This document shows positions 42,498 through 52,138 of a stretch of DNA of 64,000 nt, one piece after another; the stretch's first letter is position 1, and each line of letters opens with the position of its first letter. The notes below the pieces were generated by a model that made no database searches, was not told the DNA's origin, and saw only the letters and a list, made by a program, of their open reading frames with translations. The DNA is taken from NCBI GenBank assembly GCA_934548045.1, contig CAKTEM010000008.1:1-64000 (forward strand). Reading direction: 5' to 3'. The DNA comes from an uncultured Faecalibacterium sp. (GTDB lineage: Bacteria > Bacillota > Clostridia > Oscillospirales > Ruminococcaceae). A program made the position numbers and the translations under genes.

Positions 42498-43871
42498 ATG
42501 GCGTTTGATGCAAAAAAGACCGCAGCGGACATTGTTCGCTTTGTGGGCGGAACTGAAAATATTACAAGCGTGGCACATTGCATGACCCGTCTGCGCTTTG
42601 TTGTCAAGGATTTGAAGAAAGCGGATCAGGAAGAGTTGAAAAAGCTGCCCGGTGTTCTGGGCGTGATTTATGCAGGCGGTCAGCTCATGGTCATTTTGGG
42701 TAAAAATCTGCTGCCGGTCTATGAGACCGTCGTGAAGGATTACGGCTTGTCTGAAGGCGCAGAGGTGAAAGAAAATCTGGATGCCCCGGCGGAAAAGCAG
42801 CCGATGACCTTTAAGCGTGCAGGCATGGCAGTGCTGGACTATGTATCGGCGTCGGTCGCACCGATGATCACCGGTCTGGTCGCAGGCGGTATGCTCAAAG
42901 TTGTGCTGCTGCTCATTACTCTGGTGAATACAGGCTTTGCCGATACCACAACTTATGCACTGCTGAGCGGTTTGGCAGATGCACCATTCTATTTCATGCC
43001 GATTTTCGCGGCATACGGTGCGGCAAAAAAGTTGGGCGGTACTCCGATCTATTCCATGATGTGTGCAGCAACTCTGCTCCACGGCAAATATACGGCACTG
43101 GTCGCGGCAGGAGAGCCGGTAAACCTGCTGGGAATTCCGGTACGTCTGATAAGCTATTCCAGTTCGCTTCTTCCGGCACTGCTGATCGCTCTGTGTGCAT
43201 ATTATCTCGAAAAATTCTTTAATAAAGTCGTTCCGGGCATCTTTAAGTCGCTGCTGGTCGGCCTGTGTACCGTGACAGTGACGATGGTACTTGGTTTTAC
43301 CGTTCTGGCTCCTCTGGGCGGTTATCTGGGCAATTATCTGGCAATCGTATTTGGATTCCTCGGCGATAAAGTCGGCTTTATCACGGTCGGTCTGCTGGCA
43401 GCCTGCCTGCCGTGGCTGGTAATGTGCGGTATGCACCTTGGTCTGGTTCCGTTTATGACGCAGGCATTGACGAATCCCGGCTATGATGCTGTGTTCCGTC
43501 CGGCGTTTATTCTGCACAATATGGCAGAAGGCGGCGCGTGCATCGGCGTGGCACTTCGCACCAAGGACGTGGAAAAGCGTGCGGAAGCGTTTTCTATCGC
43601 GTTTGGCTGCATCGTGGCAGGTGTGACCGAGCCTGCGATCTACGGCATCAACCTGCCTCGCAAGAAGCCGATGTACGGCGTGATGGCTGGCGGTGCAGCA
43701 GGCGGCGTCGTAGCTGGTCTGCTGGGCGCAAAGGCTTATGTGATGGGCTACTCCACCGTTCTGGCTCTGCCCATCTTCCAGGATACCATCCTTGCGATGA
43801 GCATCGCAATCGTGACGACAATCGTGGTCGCAGCAGCGGTTACGTTCGTATTGGGGTTTGAAGAAAAGTAA
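42498..43871 (+). CDS. beta-glucoside-type PTS permease, EIIBC
   Basis: A 457-residue PTS enzyme. The IIB domain (1-85) carries the phosphorylated Cys in SVAHCMTRLRF (near residue 28). The IIC domain (about 105-455) has ten or so hydrophobic segments and the conserved GVTEPAIYGINLP near residue 380. There is no IIA domain at the C-terminus and no IIA gene nearby, so an unlinked IIA must supply the phosphate. It pairs with the GH1 enzyme upstream and probably the RpiR regulator. Confidence 0.9.
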   Translation: MAFDAKKTAADIVRFVGGTENITSVAHCMTRLRFVVKDLKKADQEELKKLPGVLGVIYAGGQLMVILGKNLLPVYETVVKDYGLSEGAEVKENLDAPAEKQPMTFKRAGMAVLDYVSASVAPMITGLVAGGMLKVVLLLITLVNTGFADTTTYALLSGLADAPFYFMPIFAAYGAAKKLGGTPIYSMMCAATLLHGKYTALVAAGEPVNLLGIPVRLISYSSSLLPALLIALCAYYLEKFFNKVVPGIFKSLLVGLCTVTVTMVLGFTVLAPLGGYLGNYLAIVFGFLGDKVGFITVGLLAACLPWLVMCGMHLGLVPFMTQALTNPGYDAVFRPAFILHNMAEGGACIGVALRTKDVEKRAEAFSIAFGCIVAGVTEPAIYGINLPRKKPMYGVMAGGAAGGVVAGLLGAKAYVMGYSTVLALPIFQDTILAMSIAIVTTIVVAAAVTFVLGFEEK

Positions 43872-44007
43872 TTCGATAAAAGCAGGGTAAAAAGGACGCT
43901 CGCATAGAAATATGTGGGCGTTCTTTATAATAGTGGAACTTTCTTGCGGAATATGGTATACTGGGGCAGAATTTCCCGGAACTGTGGGAAGAAGAAAGGA
44001 CGTTTCT

Positions 44008-45366
44008 ATGAAGATCGTTTTGGTGGGCGGCGGCAAGGTCGGTACGGCTCTGGCGCACCAGCTGAGTGAGGAAGGCCACAGTGTGACCGTAGTGGATACC
44101 AACAAGTCGCGCGTCGAGCATATCGGCGAGACCTACGATGTTATGAGCATCCTCGGCAATGGCTCTTCCATCACCACCCTGTCGGAAGCAGGCGTCGAGG
44201 AGGCCGATGTCTTTATTGCGGTCACCGGCTCGGACGAGCTGAATCTGCTCTGCTGCATGTTCGCGAAAAAGGCCGGTCACTGCCACGCCATCGCCCGTGT
44301 GCGCAATCCGTCGTACAGCCACGAGCTGGACTTTATCAAAAAGCAGATCGGCATCTCGGCCATCATCAACCCCGAAATGGCGGCGGCGAAGGAAATTTCG
44401 CACCTGCTGCGATTCCCGGGTGCAAGCAAGATCGACACCTTCGCGGATGGCCGGGTGCGTCTTATTAAATTCGCACTGAACGAGGAAACCAATCTGGACG
44501 GCGTCGCCATCCACGAGATCCCGACCCGGCTCAAGAGTGATATTCTGGTTTGCGCAGTCGAGCGTGACGGCGGCGTTGTCATCCCGAACGGTAACTTTGT
44601 GCTGCAGAACGGCGACCAAGTGACCTTCCTTGCCACGCAGGAGAAGGCGCATGAGTTCTTCCAGCGCATCCACATGAACGTCAAGCCGGTCCGCAATGCT
44701 CTTATCGTCGGCGGCGGTGCCATCGCGTACTATCTGAGTCAGGAACTGCTGGAAAATCACGTCCGTGTGCGCATTGTGGAGCGCGACCCAGCACGGTGTA
44801 ACGTTCTGGCCGAGCAGCTGTCCGGTGCGCAGATTTTGAACGAGGACGGTTCTAACCGCGAGTTCCTGCTGTCAGAAGGTCTGGAATCGACCGAGGCGTT
44901 CGTTGCATTGACGAACATCGACGAGGAAAATGTCCTGCTGACCCTGTTCGCGAAAAAGCACTCCAAGGGCAAGCTGGTCACGAAGATCAACCGCCTTGAG
45001 TTCGACGACATTCTGGCCGGTCTGGATCTCGGCAGTATCGTCTATCCGAAGTACATGACCTGCGACTACATTGTTCAGTATGTCCGCGCCCTGCAGAACG
45101 AGGCCGGCAACAACATTAAGACCCTGTACCGCATCCTCGATGACCGTGTTGAAGCATTGGAGTTTACCGTCCACGAGGAGAGCAATGCCACCGGCGTTCC
45201 GCTGAGCCGCCTGCACCTGAAAAAGAACCTTCTGCTCTGCTGCATCATGCGCGGCAACGAGATTTTGATTCCGCGCGGCGGCGATGAGATCAAGGTCGGC
45301 GATAACGTCATCGTTGTCACCCTCGAACATGGCCTGCACGACCTGCGGGATATCGTGGAAGACTGA
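44008..45366 (+). CDS. trkA: TrkA potassium-uptake regulatory subunit
   Basis: A 452-residue peripheral membrane protein with two RCK (TrkA-N, TrkA-C) tandem halves. The first nucleotide site is KIVLVGGGKVGTALA at the very start; the second is NALIVGGGAIAYYLS near residue 232. It gates the TrkH channel encoded 12 bases downstream. AAAGGA fixes the start at 44008. Confidence 0.93.
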   Translation: MKIVLVGGGKVGTALAHQLSEEGHSVTVVDTNKSRVEHIGETYDVMSILGNGSSITTLSEAGVEEADVFIAVTGSDELNLLCCMFAKKAGHCHAIARVRNPSYSHELDFIKKQIGISAIINPEMAAAKEISHLLRFPGASKIDTFADGRVRLIKFALNEETNLDGVAIHEIPTRLKSDILVCAVERDGGVVIPNGNFVLQNGDQVTFLATQEKAHEFFQRIHMNVKPVRNALIVGGGAIAYYLSQELLENHVRVRIVERDPARCNVLAEQLSGAQILNEDGSNREFLLSEGLESTEAFVALTNIDEENVLLTLFAKKHSKGKLVTKINRLEFDDILAGLDLGSIVYPKYMTCDYIVQYVRALQNEAGNNIKTLYRILDDRVEALEFTVHEESNATGVPLSRLHLKKNLLLCCIMRGNEILIPRGGDEIKVGDNVIVVTLEHGLHDLRDIVED

Positions 45367-45378
45367 CGGAGGCGGCGT

Positions 45379-46821
45379 ATGAATTATGCGATCGTGTTTC
45401 GCCTTCTGGGGTATATCCTCCTCTGTGAAGGTGCGCTGCTGCTTTTGCCGGCCATCACAAGCCTGATTTACGGCGAGTGGATGGTGCTGGGCGTTTTTCT
45501 GGCCGTGGCGGTGTTCTGCGCCGTGGTGGGCTTCCTGCTGAAAGGCATCAAGCCGTCCAGTAAAGTTTTCTACATGCGCGAGGGTTTCGCCTGTACTGCC
45601 CTGAGCTGGGTCGTCATCAGTATCGTGGGCGCGGTGCCGTTCGTTTTGACCGGCTGCATCCCGAACCCGGTGGACGCCCTGTTTGAGACAGTTTCCGGCT
45701 TTACGACCACCGGCGCGAGCATCCTCCCGGCGGTCGAAGACCTGCCGAAGGGCATCCTGCTCTGGCGAAGCTTCACCCACTGGATCGGCGGCATGGGCGT
45801 TCTGGTCTTCCTGCTCTCGCTTCTGCCGCTGACCGGCGGCTCCCATGTCAACCTGATGAAGGCCGAAAGCCCCGGCCCTCAGGTGGATAAACTGGTGCCG
45901 AAAGTACAGTCCACCGCAAAAATTCTGTATGGCATTTACATGTTCCTGACGATCTTGGAATTCGTTTTCCTGCTGGCAGGTGGTATGAGCGTGTTCGAGT
46001 CCATCCTGACGGCATTCGGCACGGCCGGCACCGGTGGCTTCGGCTTCCGGAACGACAGCTTTGCCAGCTTTTCGCCCTATATCCAGTGGGTCGTGACGAT
46101 TTTCATGATTTTGTTCGGCGTCAACTTCAACGCCTACTTCCTGCTGCTGATGCGCCGGTTCCGCCGTGCTGCGGCCAGCGAAGAGGTGCGCGGCTACTTC
46201 ATTATGATTTTTGTCGCGATTGCCATTATCACCGCCAATATCCACAGCATGTACAATGGCATCGGCGAAGCTCTGCGCCATGCGGCATTTCAGGTCGGCT
46301 CCATCGTCACGACGACCGGCTTCTCGAGCTGCGACTTTGACCTCTGGCCGACCCTCTCGAAAGAAGTGCTTGTCATATTGATGTTCGTCGGTGCCTGCGC
46401 AGGCAGTACCGGCGGCGGCATCAAGGTCAGCCGCTTTCTGATTCTGGGCAAGACACTGGGCAAGGAGCTGAAACAGGCCCTTCATCCGCAGGTCGTTGCG
46501 CCGGTCCGAATGGACGGCAAGCTGGTGAACCATGAGACGATTCGCACAACGAATGTCTACATGGCAGCGTATATTTTCATCTTTGCGGCGTCGCTGTTCC
46601 TCATCAGTCTGGATGGCTTCGACATGGTGACGAACTTCACCTCCGTTGCCGCAACGCTGAACAATATCGGCCCGGGCCTGAATCAGGTCGGCCCGATGAT
46701 GAACTTCGGCAGCTTTTCCAACTTCGCAAAGCTCGTCCTCATCTTCGATATGCTGGCCGGCCGCCTCGAGATCTTCCCGATGCTTGTGCTGTTCATGCCG
46801 GATACCTGGCGAAAGTTCTAA
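45379..46821 (+). CDS. trkH: TrkH potassium transporter
   Basis: A 480-residue K+ channel-like transporter of the TrkH/KtrB family, with four M1-P-M2 units. Selectivity-filter-type segments are visible: SGFTTTGASI, TAGTGGFGF, VTTTGFSSCD and GACAGSTGGGIKVSR. Co-transcribed with trkA (gap 12 bases, with a GGAGG ribosome site). Confidence 0.93.
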   Translation: MNYAIVFRLLGYILLCEGALLLLPAITSLIYGEWMVLGVFLAVAVFCAVVGFLLKGIKPSSKVFYMREGFACTALSWVVISIVGAVPFVLTGCIPNPVDALFETVSGFTTTGASILPAVEDLPKGILLWRSFTHWIGGMGVLVFLLSLLPLTGGSHVNLMKAESPGPQVDKLVPKVQSTAKILYGIYMFLTILEFVFLLAGGMSVFESILTAFGTAGTGGFGFRNDSFASFSPYIQWVVTIFMILFGVNFNAYFLLLMRRFRRAAASEEVRGYFIMIFVAIAIITANIHSMYNGIGEALRHAAFQVGSIVTTTGFSSCDFDLWPTLSKEVLVILMFVGACAGSTGGGIKVSRFLILGKTLGKELKQALHPQVVAPVRMDGKLVNHETIRTTNVYMAAYIFIFAASLFLISLDGFDMVTNFTSVAATLNNIGPGLNQVGPMMNFGSFSNFAKLVLIFDMLAGRLEIFPMLVLFMPDTWRKF

Positions 46822-46833
46822 AAATAAAATTGA

Positions 46834-46875
46834 CCCTGCCGTGCGTCGGATAAAACGATGTGCGGCAGGGTTTTG
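46834..46875 (+). terminator. intrinsic terminator of trkAH
   Basis: CCCTGCCG (46834-46841) pairs with CGGCAGGG (46863-46870), followed by TTTTG. Confidence 0.8.
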
Positions 46876-46891
46876 TCATGTTATTATAAAA

Positions 46892-48433
46892 TCAAATCTC
46901 CCCGATTTTTTCCTGGGCGCGGTATTGAAGGGCCTCGAGGAGAGCGTCTTCGTCGAGGAGACGCTTTCCAGCGAGGTCGGCAATAGTACGGGCGACACGG
47001 AGGATACGGTCATGCGCACGGGCGGAGAGACCCAGCGCGTCGTATGACGCGCGGAGCAGCTGTTCTGCCGCTGGGGTCATCCGGCAGATGCGGCGCACCT
47101 GCCCGGCGGCGAGCTGAGCGTTGCAGTGGATGTTCTCGTATCCGGGTGCGGAATAGCGTTTCGACTGAATGGCCCGGGCGGCCATGACCTGCTGGCGAAG
47201 CACCGCGCTGCTCTCGGCCGGTGCCGCGCTGTGCAGTTCGTCAAAGGCGACCGGGTCCATCTCCACACAGAGGTCGATGCGGTCGAGCAACGGGCCGGAA
47301 ACACGGCTTCGGTACTGCCGCACCGCGCTCAAAGAACAGGTACAGGGATGGGTCGGATGACCATAGTAGCCGCATTTGCAGGGGTTCATGGCGGCGATAA
47401 GCTGAAAGTGACTGGGATAGGTCGCACTGCCGGCCGCCCGGTTGACCGTGATCTGCCCGTCCTCCAAAGGCTGACGCAGGATCTCGAGGCTTTCCCGGGA
47501 AAACTCGGGCAGTTCATCGAGGAACAGCACGCCGCAGTTGGCAAGACTGCACTCGCCGGGGCGGAACTGCGCACCGCCGCCGGCTAAGGCCACCGCACTG
47601 GCAGAGTGATGCGGACTGCGGAATGGCCGGGTCGTGATGAGTCCACGGCCTTTCGGCATCTGCCCGGCGATGGAGTAGATTTTGGTCGTTTCGACGGCTT
47701 CTTCCCGGGTGAGGGGCGGCAGGATGCCGGGAAGCCGTTTCGCCAGCATGGATTTTCCGGTTCCCGGGGCCCCAACTAAAAGTGCGTTGTGGCCTCCTGC
47801 GGCGGCGATCACCATCGCGCGGCGTGCCAGCGGCTGCCCCATGACGTCGGCAAAATCCGGCACGGTCTGCCAAAATCCGGTCGGGTCAAAGGGAACGGCT
47901 TTTGCCGGAGAGATGGGGACTTCTCCGCGCAGGGCGCGAACGACATCACCAGCCGAATGAGCCGGGTAGACCTTCATGGCGTCGCCGCCTGCCTCGGCTG
48001 CTTCGGCGGCGTTCTCTGCCGGAACATAGAGGGAGTGGATGCCGTTTGATGCCGCCGCAAGTGCCATCGGCAGAACACCGGAGACCGGGCGGAGGGTTCC
48101 GTCCAGCGCAAGCTCGCCCAGAAAGGCAGTGTCCTCGGGCGGCTCGTCCAGCTGCCCGGCGGCGGAAAGCACCGCCAGCAAAAGCGGCAGGTCGTAGACC
48201 GGGCCGGTCTTCCGGACATCGGCAGGGGCAAGGTTGACGGTAATGCGGCGGTCGGGCCACTTGAACCCCAGATTCTTGACGGCGGCGCGGACACGGTCGC
48301 CGCTCTCACGGACGGCGGAATCGGGCAGACCTACGATGGAAAACGCAGGCAACCCACCAGAGACGTCGGCTTCGACGTCCACAGCAAACCCATTCAGACC
48401 GTTCAGGCCGAAACTTCTTAAAACGGAATACAT
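46892..48433 (-). CDS. comM: YifB/ComM-type Mg-chelatase-like AAA+ ATPase
   Basis: A 513-residue AAA+ protein. An N-terminal ChlI-type domain holds GLNGFAVDVEADVSGGLPAF and SIVGLPDSAVRES. Walker A is LVGAPGTGKSMLAKRLPGIL (near residue 215), Walker B CGVLFLDELPEF, and there is a zinc-like Cys group (NPCKCGYYG, HPCTCS). ComM homologues act as branch-migration helicases in transformation. The start is ATG 48433 with AGGAGG; the leader upstream is not coding. Confidence 0.9.
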   Translation of the reverse strand: MYSVLRSFGLNGLNGFAVDVEADVSGGLPAFSIVGLPDSAVRESGDRVRAAVKNLGFKWPDRRITVNLAPADVRKTGPVYDLPLLLAVLSAAGQLDEPPEDTAFLGELALDGTLRPVSGVLPMALAAASNGIHSLYVPAENAAEAAEAGGDAMKVYPAHSAGDVVRALRGEVPISPAKAVPFDPTGFWQTVPDFADVMGQPLARRAMVIAAAGGHNALLVGAPGTGKSMLAKRLPGILPPLTREEAVETTKIYSIAGQMPKGRGLITTRPFRSPHHSASAVALAGGGAQFRPGECSLANCGVLFLDELPEFSRESLEILRQPLEDGQITVNRAAGSATYPSHFQLIAAMNPCKCGYYGHPTHPCTCSLSAVRQYRSRVSGPLLDRIDLCVEMDPVAFDELHSAAPAESSAVLRQQVMAARAIQSKRYSAPGYENIHCNAQLAAGQVRRICRMTPAAEQLLRASYDALGLSARAHDRILRVARTIADLAGKRLLDEDALLEALQYRAQEKIGEI

Positions 48434-48553
48434 CGCTTTCCTCCTGTGCCTTGCGGCGTGGTGGGCAGATATCGAACAAAAGTTGCGTTGGTTAAGATGT
48501 GGTAAAAAATGGAATAGAACGTCGGGATTCGACGGCATTTTTATCTTGAATTT

Positions 48554-48582
48554 ATTATAGTAGACGTCGGAAAGGATGTCAA
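48554..48582 (-). promoter_or_regulatory. comM promoter
   Basis: -35 TTGACA (48582-48577), 17-base spacer, -10 TATAAT (48559-48554): full consensus. It leaves a leader of about 110 bases. Confidence 0.85.
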
Positions 48583-48619
48583 TCTGCCAAAAAGAACCCA
48601 TCAAAGGAGGAAAAAAATT

Positions 48620-48979
48620 ATGGGTCGAAGAGAATACTGCCGTTATGTCCGTACATATTCCGAACTGGAAGGACTGCAGAGAGCGCATACGATGTGGTAC
48701 AGCGCGAGCGTAGAGGAAGAGGGGATCCTGATGGAACTTCGGCTCCAGCAGGATGGCAAAAGCAGTATCCGGCAGGTGATCTGTCCACAGGGGGAGTTCC
48801 GGCGGTCGATGCTGCTGATGCGGTATCTATGCGAAAATGGCGTGGGTTTTGAGCATTGGCTGGACGTTCTGGATGACCTTGGGGTGGGATATCTGCCGGT
48901 GGATGAGGTCGAAAATACCGCCGAAATCCCGGAACGGCCGGTAAAAAGCGCGCGATTTGTTGCTTTTGCTGGTTTTTAA
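48620..48979 (+). CDS. small hypothetical protein (possibly DUF6514-like)
   Basis: A 119-residue soluble protein, divergent from comM. It has an N-terminal basic stretch, a central beta-rich part (MELRLQQDGKSSIRQVICP), and a helical end with FEHWLDVLDDLGVGYLP. The pattern of an early beta sheet and a C-terminal helical segment recalls small clostridial DUF6514 proteins, but I am not certain. A strong AAAGGAGG precedes the ATG. Confidence 0.5.
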   Translation: MGRREYCRYVRTYSELEGLQRAHTMWYSASVEEEGILMELRLQQDGKSSIRQVICPQGEFRRSMLLMRYLCENGVGFEHWLDVLDDLGVGYLPVDEVENTAEIPERPVKSARFVAFAGF

Positions 48980-49095
48980 AGCAAAAACTTGTTGCATAAT
49001 ACAGAATTGACACAAAGCCCCGAAACGCTTATATTATAAGTAGGTTTAACAAACTATTCTTTTCGCGAAAAAATATTAAAGGTAAGGTGTGCAAC

Positions 49096-50778
49096 ATGTA
49101 TCTGGAAGAATACAAGCGTTGGCTGGCAGCCGACCTTGAGGACGCAGATCTGAAGCCGGAACTGGCAAAGATCGAGGGAAACGACGATGAGATCAAGGAT
49201 CGCTTTGCGGTGGCGTTGAAATTCGGTACCGCTGGTCTGCGCGGCGTTCTGGGCGCAGGTACCAACCGTATGAATATCTACGTTGTCCGTCAGGCAACGC
49301 AGGGTCTGGCAAACTGGGTCAAGACCCAGGGCGGCAACCAGACCGTCGCCATCAGCTACGACAGCCGTCTGAAGAGCGACATCTTCGCAAAGACTGCCGC
49401 TGGTGTTCTGGCTGCAAACGGCATCAAGGTCCGCATCTATGATGCTCTGATGCCCGTTCCGGCTCTGAGCTTTGCGACCCGTTACTACGAGTGCAATGCC
49501 GGCATCATGGTCACGGCTTCTCACAACCCGGCCAAGTACAACGGCTACAAGGCTTATGGCCCCGATGGATGCCAGATGACCGATGACGCAGCTGCCATCG
49601 TCTATGCTGAGATCCAGAAGACCGATGTCCTGACCGGTGCAAAGTACATCTCGTTCGCAGAGGGCGTCGAGCAGGGTCTGATCCGCTTTGTCGGCGACGA
49701 CTGCAAGAAGGCTCTGTATGATGCCATCGAGGCTCGTCAGGTCCGCCCGGGTCTGTGCAAGACTGCCGGCCTGAAGCTGGTTTACAGCCCCCTGAACGGT
49801 TCCGGTCTGGTTCCCGTCACCCATGTCCTGAACGATATGGGTATCACCGATATCACCATCGTTCCCGAGCAGGAGTATCCCAACGGTTACTTCACCACCT
49901 GCTCCTACCCCAACCCCGAGATCTTCGAGGCTCTGAAGCTGGGCCTGAATCTGGCAACGGAGACCGGCGCGGACCTGATGCTGGCAACCGACCCCGATGC
50001 AGACCGCGTTGGCATCGCCATGAAGTGCCCGGATGGCTCCTATGAACTGGTTTCCGGCAACGAGATGGGCGCACTGCTGCTGGACTACATCTGCGCAGGC
50101 CGCATCGAGAAGGGTACCATGCCCAAGAACCCGGTCGCTGTCAAGTCCATCGTCTCCACTCCGCTGGCAGACGCTATCGCTGCACACTATGGTGTTGAGA
50201 TGCGCAACGTCCTGACCGGCTTCAAGTGGATCGGCGACCAGATCGCAAATCTGGAAGCTGCCGGTGAGGTCGATCGCTTCATCTTCGGTTTCGAGGAGAG
50301 CTACGGCTATCTGGCTGGCCCCTATGTCCGCGATAAGGACGCTATCATCGGCTCGATGCTGATCTGCGAGATGGCTGCATACTACCGCAGCATCGGTTCT
50401 TCCATCAAGCAGCGTCTGGAAGAGATTTATAAAGAATATGGCCGTTACCTGAACAAGGTCGACAGCTTCGAGTTCCCGGGCCTGACCGGTATGGAGAAGA
50501 TGGCTTCCATCATGCAGAAACTGCGTGACAATCCGCCGACGGAGCTGGCTGGCCACAAGGTCGTCAAGGTCACCGACTACAAGAAGCCCGAGGAGACCGG
50601 CCTGCCTGCTGCAAACGTCCTGATCTACAACCTCGAGAACGGCGCAACGGTCGTTGTCCGTCCGTCCGGCACCGAGCCGAAGATCAAGACTTACTTCACC
50701 ACACTGGGCAAAGATCTCGCTGAGGCACAGGCTCAGAAGGACGCTCTGGCTGCTGCCATCGAGCCGATCCTCGCTTAA
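49096..50778 (+). CDS. phosphoglucomutase/phosphomannomutase
   Basis: A 560-residue alpha-D-phosphohexomutase interconverting glucose-1-phosphate and glucose-6-phosphate (or mannose equivalents). Domain order is standard: FGTAGLRGVLGAGTNRMN near residue 45, phosphoserine loop GIMVTASHNPAKYNGYK near 140, metal loop LATDPDADRVG near 298, sugar-binding GFEESYGYL near 395, and phosphate-binding RPSGTEPKIK near 525. ATG 49096 is preferred to GTG 49087 on ribosome-site spacing. Codon use suggests high expression. Confidence 0.93.
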   Translation: MYLEEYKRWLAADLEDADLKPELAKIEGNDDEIKDRFAVALKFGTAGLRGVLGAGTNRMNIYVVRQATQGLANWVKTQGGNQTVAISYDSRLKSDIFAKTAAGVLAANGIKVRIYDALMPVPALSFATRYYECNAGIMVTASHNPAKYNGYKAYGPDGCQMTDDAAAIVYAEIQKTDVLTGAKYISFAEGVEQGLIRFVGDDCKKALYDAIEARQVRPGLCKTAGLKLVYSPLNGSGLVPVTHVLNDMGITDITIVPEQEYPNGYFTTCSYPNPEIFEALKLGLNLATETGADLMLATDPDADRVGIAMKCPDGSYELVSGNEMGALLLDYICAGRIEKGTMPKNPVAVKSIVSTPLADAIAAHYGVEMRNVLTGFKWIGDQIANLEAAGEVDRFIFGFEESYGYLAGPYVRDKDAIIGSMLICEMAAYYRSIGSSIKQRLEEIYKEYGRYLNKVDSFEFPGLTGMEKMASIMQKLRDNPPTELAGHKVVKVTDYKKPEETGLPAANVLIYNLENGATVVVRPSGTEPKIKTYFTTLGKDLAEAQAQKDALAAAIEPILA

Positions 50779-50810
50779 AAATTTAACAAATTCCCCGTTC
50801 CGGGAAAATC

Positions 50811-50853
50811 TGCCCCTCTGTCGTGCTGCAAAGCTCCGCAGAGGGGCATTTTT
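50811..50853 (+). terminator. intrinsic terminator of the phosphohexomutase gene
   Basis: TGCCCCTCTG / CAGAGGGGCA stem followed by TTTTT. Confidence 0.88.
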
Positions 50854-50866
50854 GCGCCCGGCACAG

Positions 50867-50895
50867 TTGCAGTTTGATGTGCTTTACGTTATAAT
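50867..50895 (+). promoter_or_regulatory. promoter of ispDF (and likely cdaA-cdaR)
   Basis: -35 TTGCAG (50867-50872), 17-base spacer, -10 TATAAT (50890-50895). Confidence 0.75.
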
Positions 50896-50959
50896 AATCA
50901 ATATATAGGCTTTGCCCGGCGGCATGGGCTTCCGGGCGGAAAAGGGCAGGTGTGGCAAA

Positions 50960-52123
50960 TTGGAAAAGCGAGTAACAGCGGTGCTGGTGGCGGCAGGTTC
51001 TTCGACCCGGATGGGGTTCGATAAGCTCAGTTTTGATCTGGGCGGTGAGACGGTGCTTCGCCGGAGCATCCGCGCGTTTGAGACGTGTCCGCTGGTGGAC
51101 GAGATCGTTCTGGTGGCCGGCAAAAACCGGGAGTATGTCGAGGCGCAGGCGAAAGACTGCGCAAAGCCGGTGCAGGTGGTGCAGGGCGGTGCGACCCGTG
51201 CCGAGAGCGCGAAGAACGGTGTGCTGGCGGCACATGGCGATTATGTGGCGGTTCACGATGCCGCCCGTCCGTTCGTCAGTGAAGCAGTCATCGAGGGCGT
51301 CATCAAGGCGGCAGAGCAGTGCGGTGCAGCAGCCCCGGCGGTTCCGGTCAAGGATACCGTCAAGCAGGCGGTGCGCGGCGACGGCAAAACCGTTCCGGCC
51401 GAGTGCTGGGTGAGCGATACCCCCGACCGCAGCACCCTGTATGCGGTCCAGACGCCGCAGTGCTTTGACCGCACGGCATATCTTGCCGCGCTGGAAGAGC
51501 TGGACGAAGAAAAAGCCCGGCTCGTCACTGACGATTGCAGCCTGTTCGAGCTGACAGGCCGCCCCGTCCAGCTGGCGCAGGGCGATTACGCGAATTTGAA
51601 AATTACGACCCGGGAGGATCTGCCTCACCCGGAGAAAGAGGAGAATAAAATGCGCATTGGTCATGGTTATGATGTTCACCGTCTGGTCGAGGGCCGCAAG
51701 CTCATCATGGGCGGCGTAGAGATCCCCTATGAAAAGGGCCTGCTGGGTCACTCGGACGCCGATGTTCTGGCCCACGCCATCATGGACGCTGTGCTGGGCG
51801 CAGCGGCTCTGGGCGATATCGGCAAGCATTTCCCCGATACCGCCACCGAGTACGAGGGTGCGGACAGTCTGGTGCTGGCACGCCGGGTCGCGGAGATCAT
51901 GCACGAGAACGGCTGGAAGATCGAGAATATCGACTCCACCATCCTCTGCCAGAAACCGAAACTTGCCCCCTACATCCCGGCTATGCGCGAAAAGCTGGCC
52001 GAGGCGTTCGGCCTGCCGGTCGATGCTGTGAGCGTCAAGGCGACCACCGAGGAACATCTGGGCTTTACCGGTGAGGGCCTCGGCATTGCGGCACACGCTG
52101 TCGCGCTGATCGAGAAGCTTTAA
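50960..52123 (+). CDS. ispDF: bifunctional IspD-IspF isoprenoid enzyme (in-frame fusion)
   Basis: A roughly 387-residue MEP-pathway enzyme. Residues 1-228 are IspD (MEP cytidylyltransferase): [12 protein letters not shown] near residue 7, [13 protein letters not shown] near 80 and HDAARPFV near 100. Residues 231-387 are IspF (MECDP synthase): [37 protein letters not shown] and a late [20 protein letters not shown]. The start is TTG 50960, with AGGTG upstream; an ATG at 50924 is possible. The IspF start codon inside the fusion (ATG 51650) still has AAAGAGGAG 6 bases upstream. Confidence 0.93.
   Translation: MEKRVTAVLVAAGSSTRMGFDKLSFDLGGETVLRRSIRAFETCPLVDEIVLVAGKNREYVEAQAKDCAKPVQVVQGGATRAESAKNGVLAAHGDYVAVHDAARPFVSEAVIEGVIKAAEQCGAAAPAVPVKDTVKQAVRGDGKTVPAECWVSDTPDRSTLYAVQTPQCFDRTAYLAALEELDEEKARLVTDDCSLFELTGRPVQLAQGDYANLKITTREDLPHPEKEENKMRIGHGYDVHRLVEGRKLIMGGVEIPYEKGLLGHSDADVLAHAIMDAVLGAAALGDIGKHFPDTATEYEGADSLVLARRVAEIMHENGWKIENIDSTILCQKPKLAPYIPAMREKLAEAFGLPVDAVSVKATTEEHLGFTGEGLGIAAHAVALIEKL
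51635..51652 (+). promoter_or_regulatory. internal ribosome site and start codon of the IspF half
   Basis: AAAGAGGAG (51635-51643), a 6-base gap, ATG (51650-51652) in frame at the IspD/IspF junction. It could allow separate IspF translation. Confidence 0.5.
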
Positions 52124-52138
52124 TGGGAGTGTGCGTCG

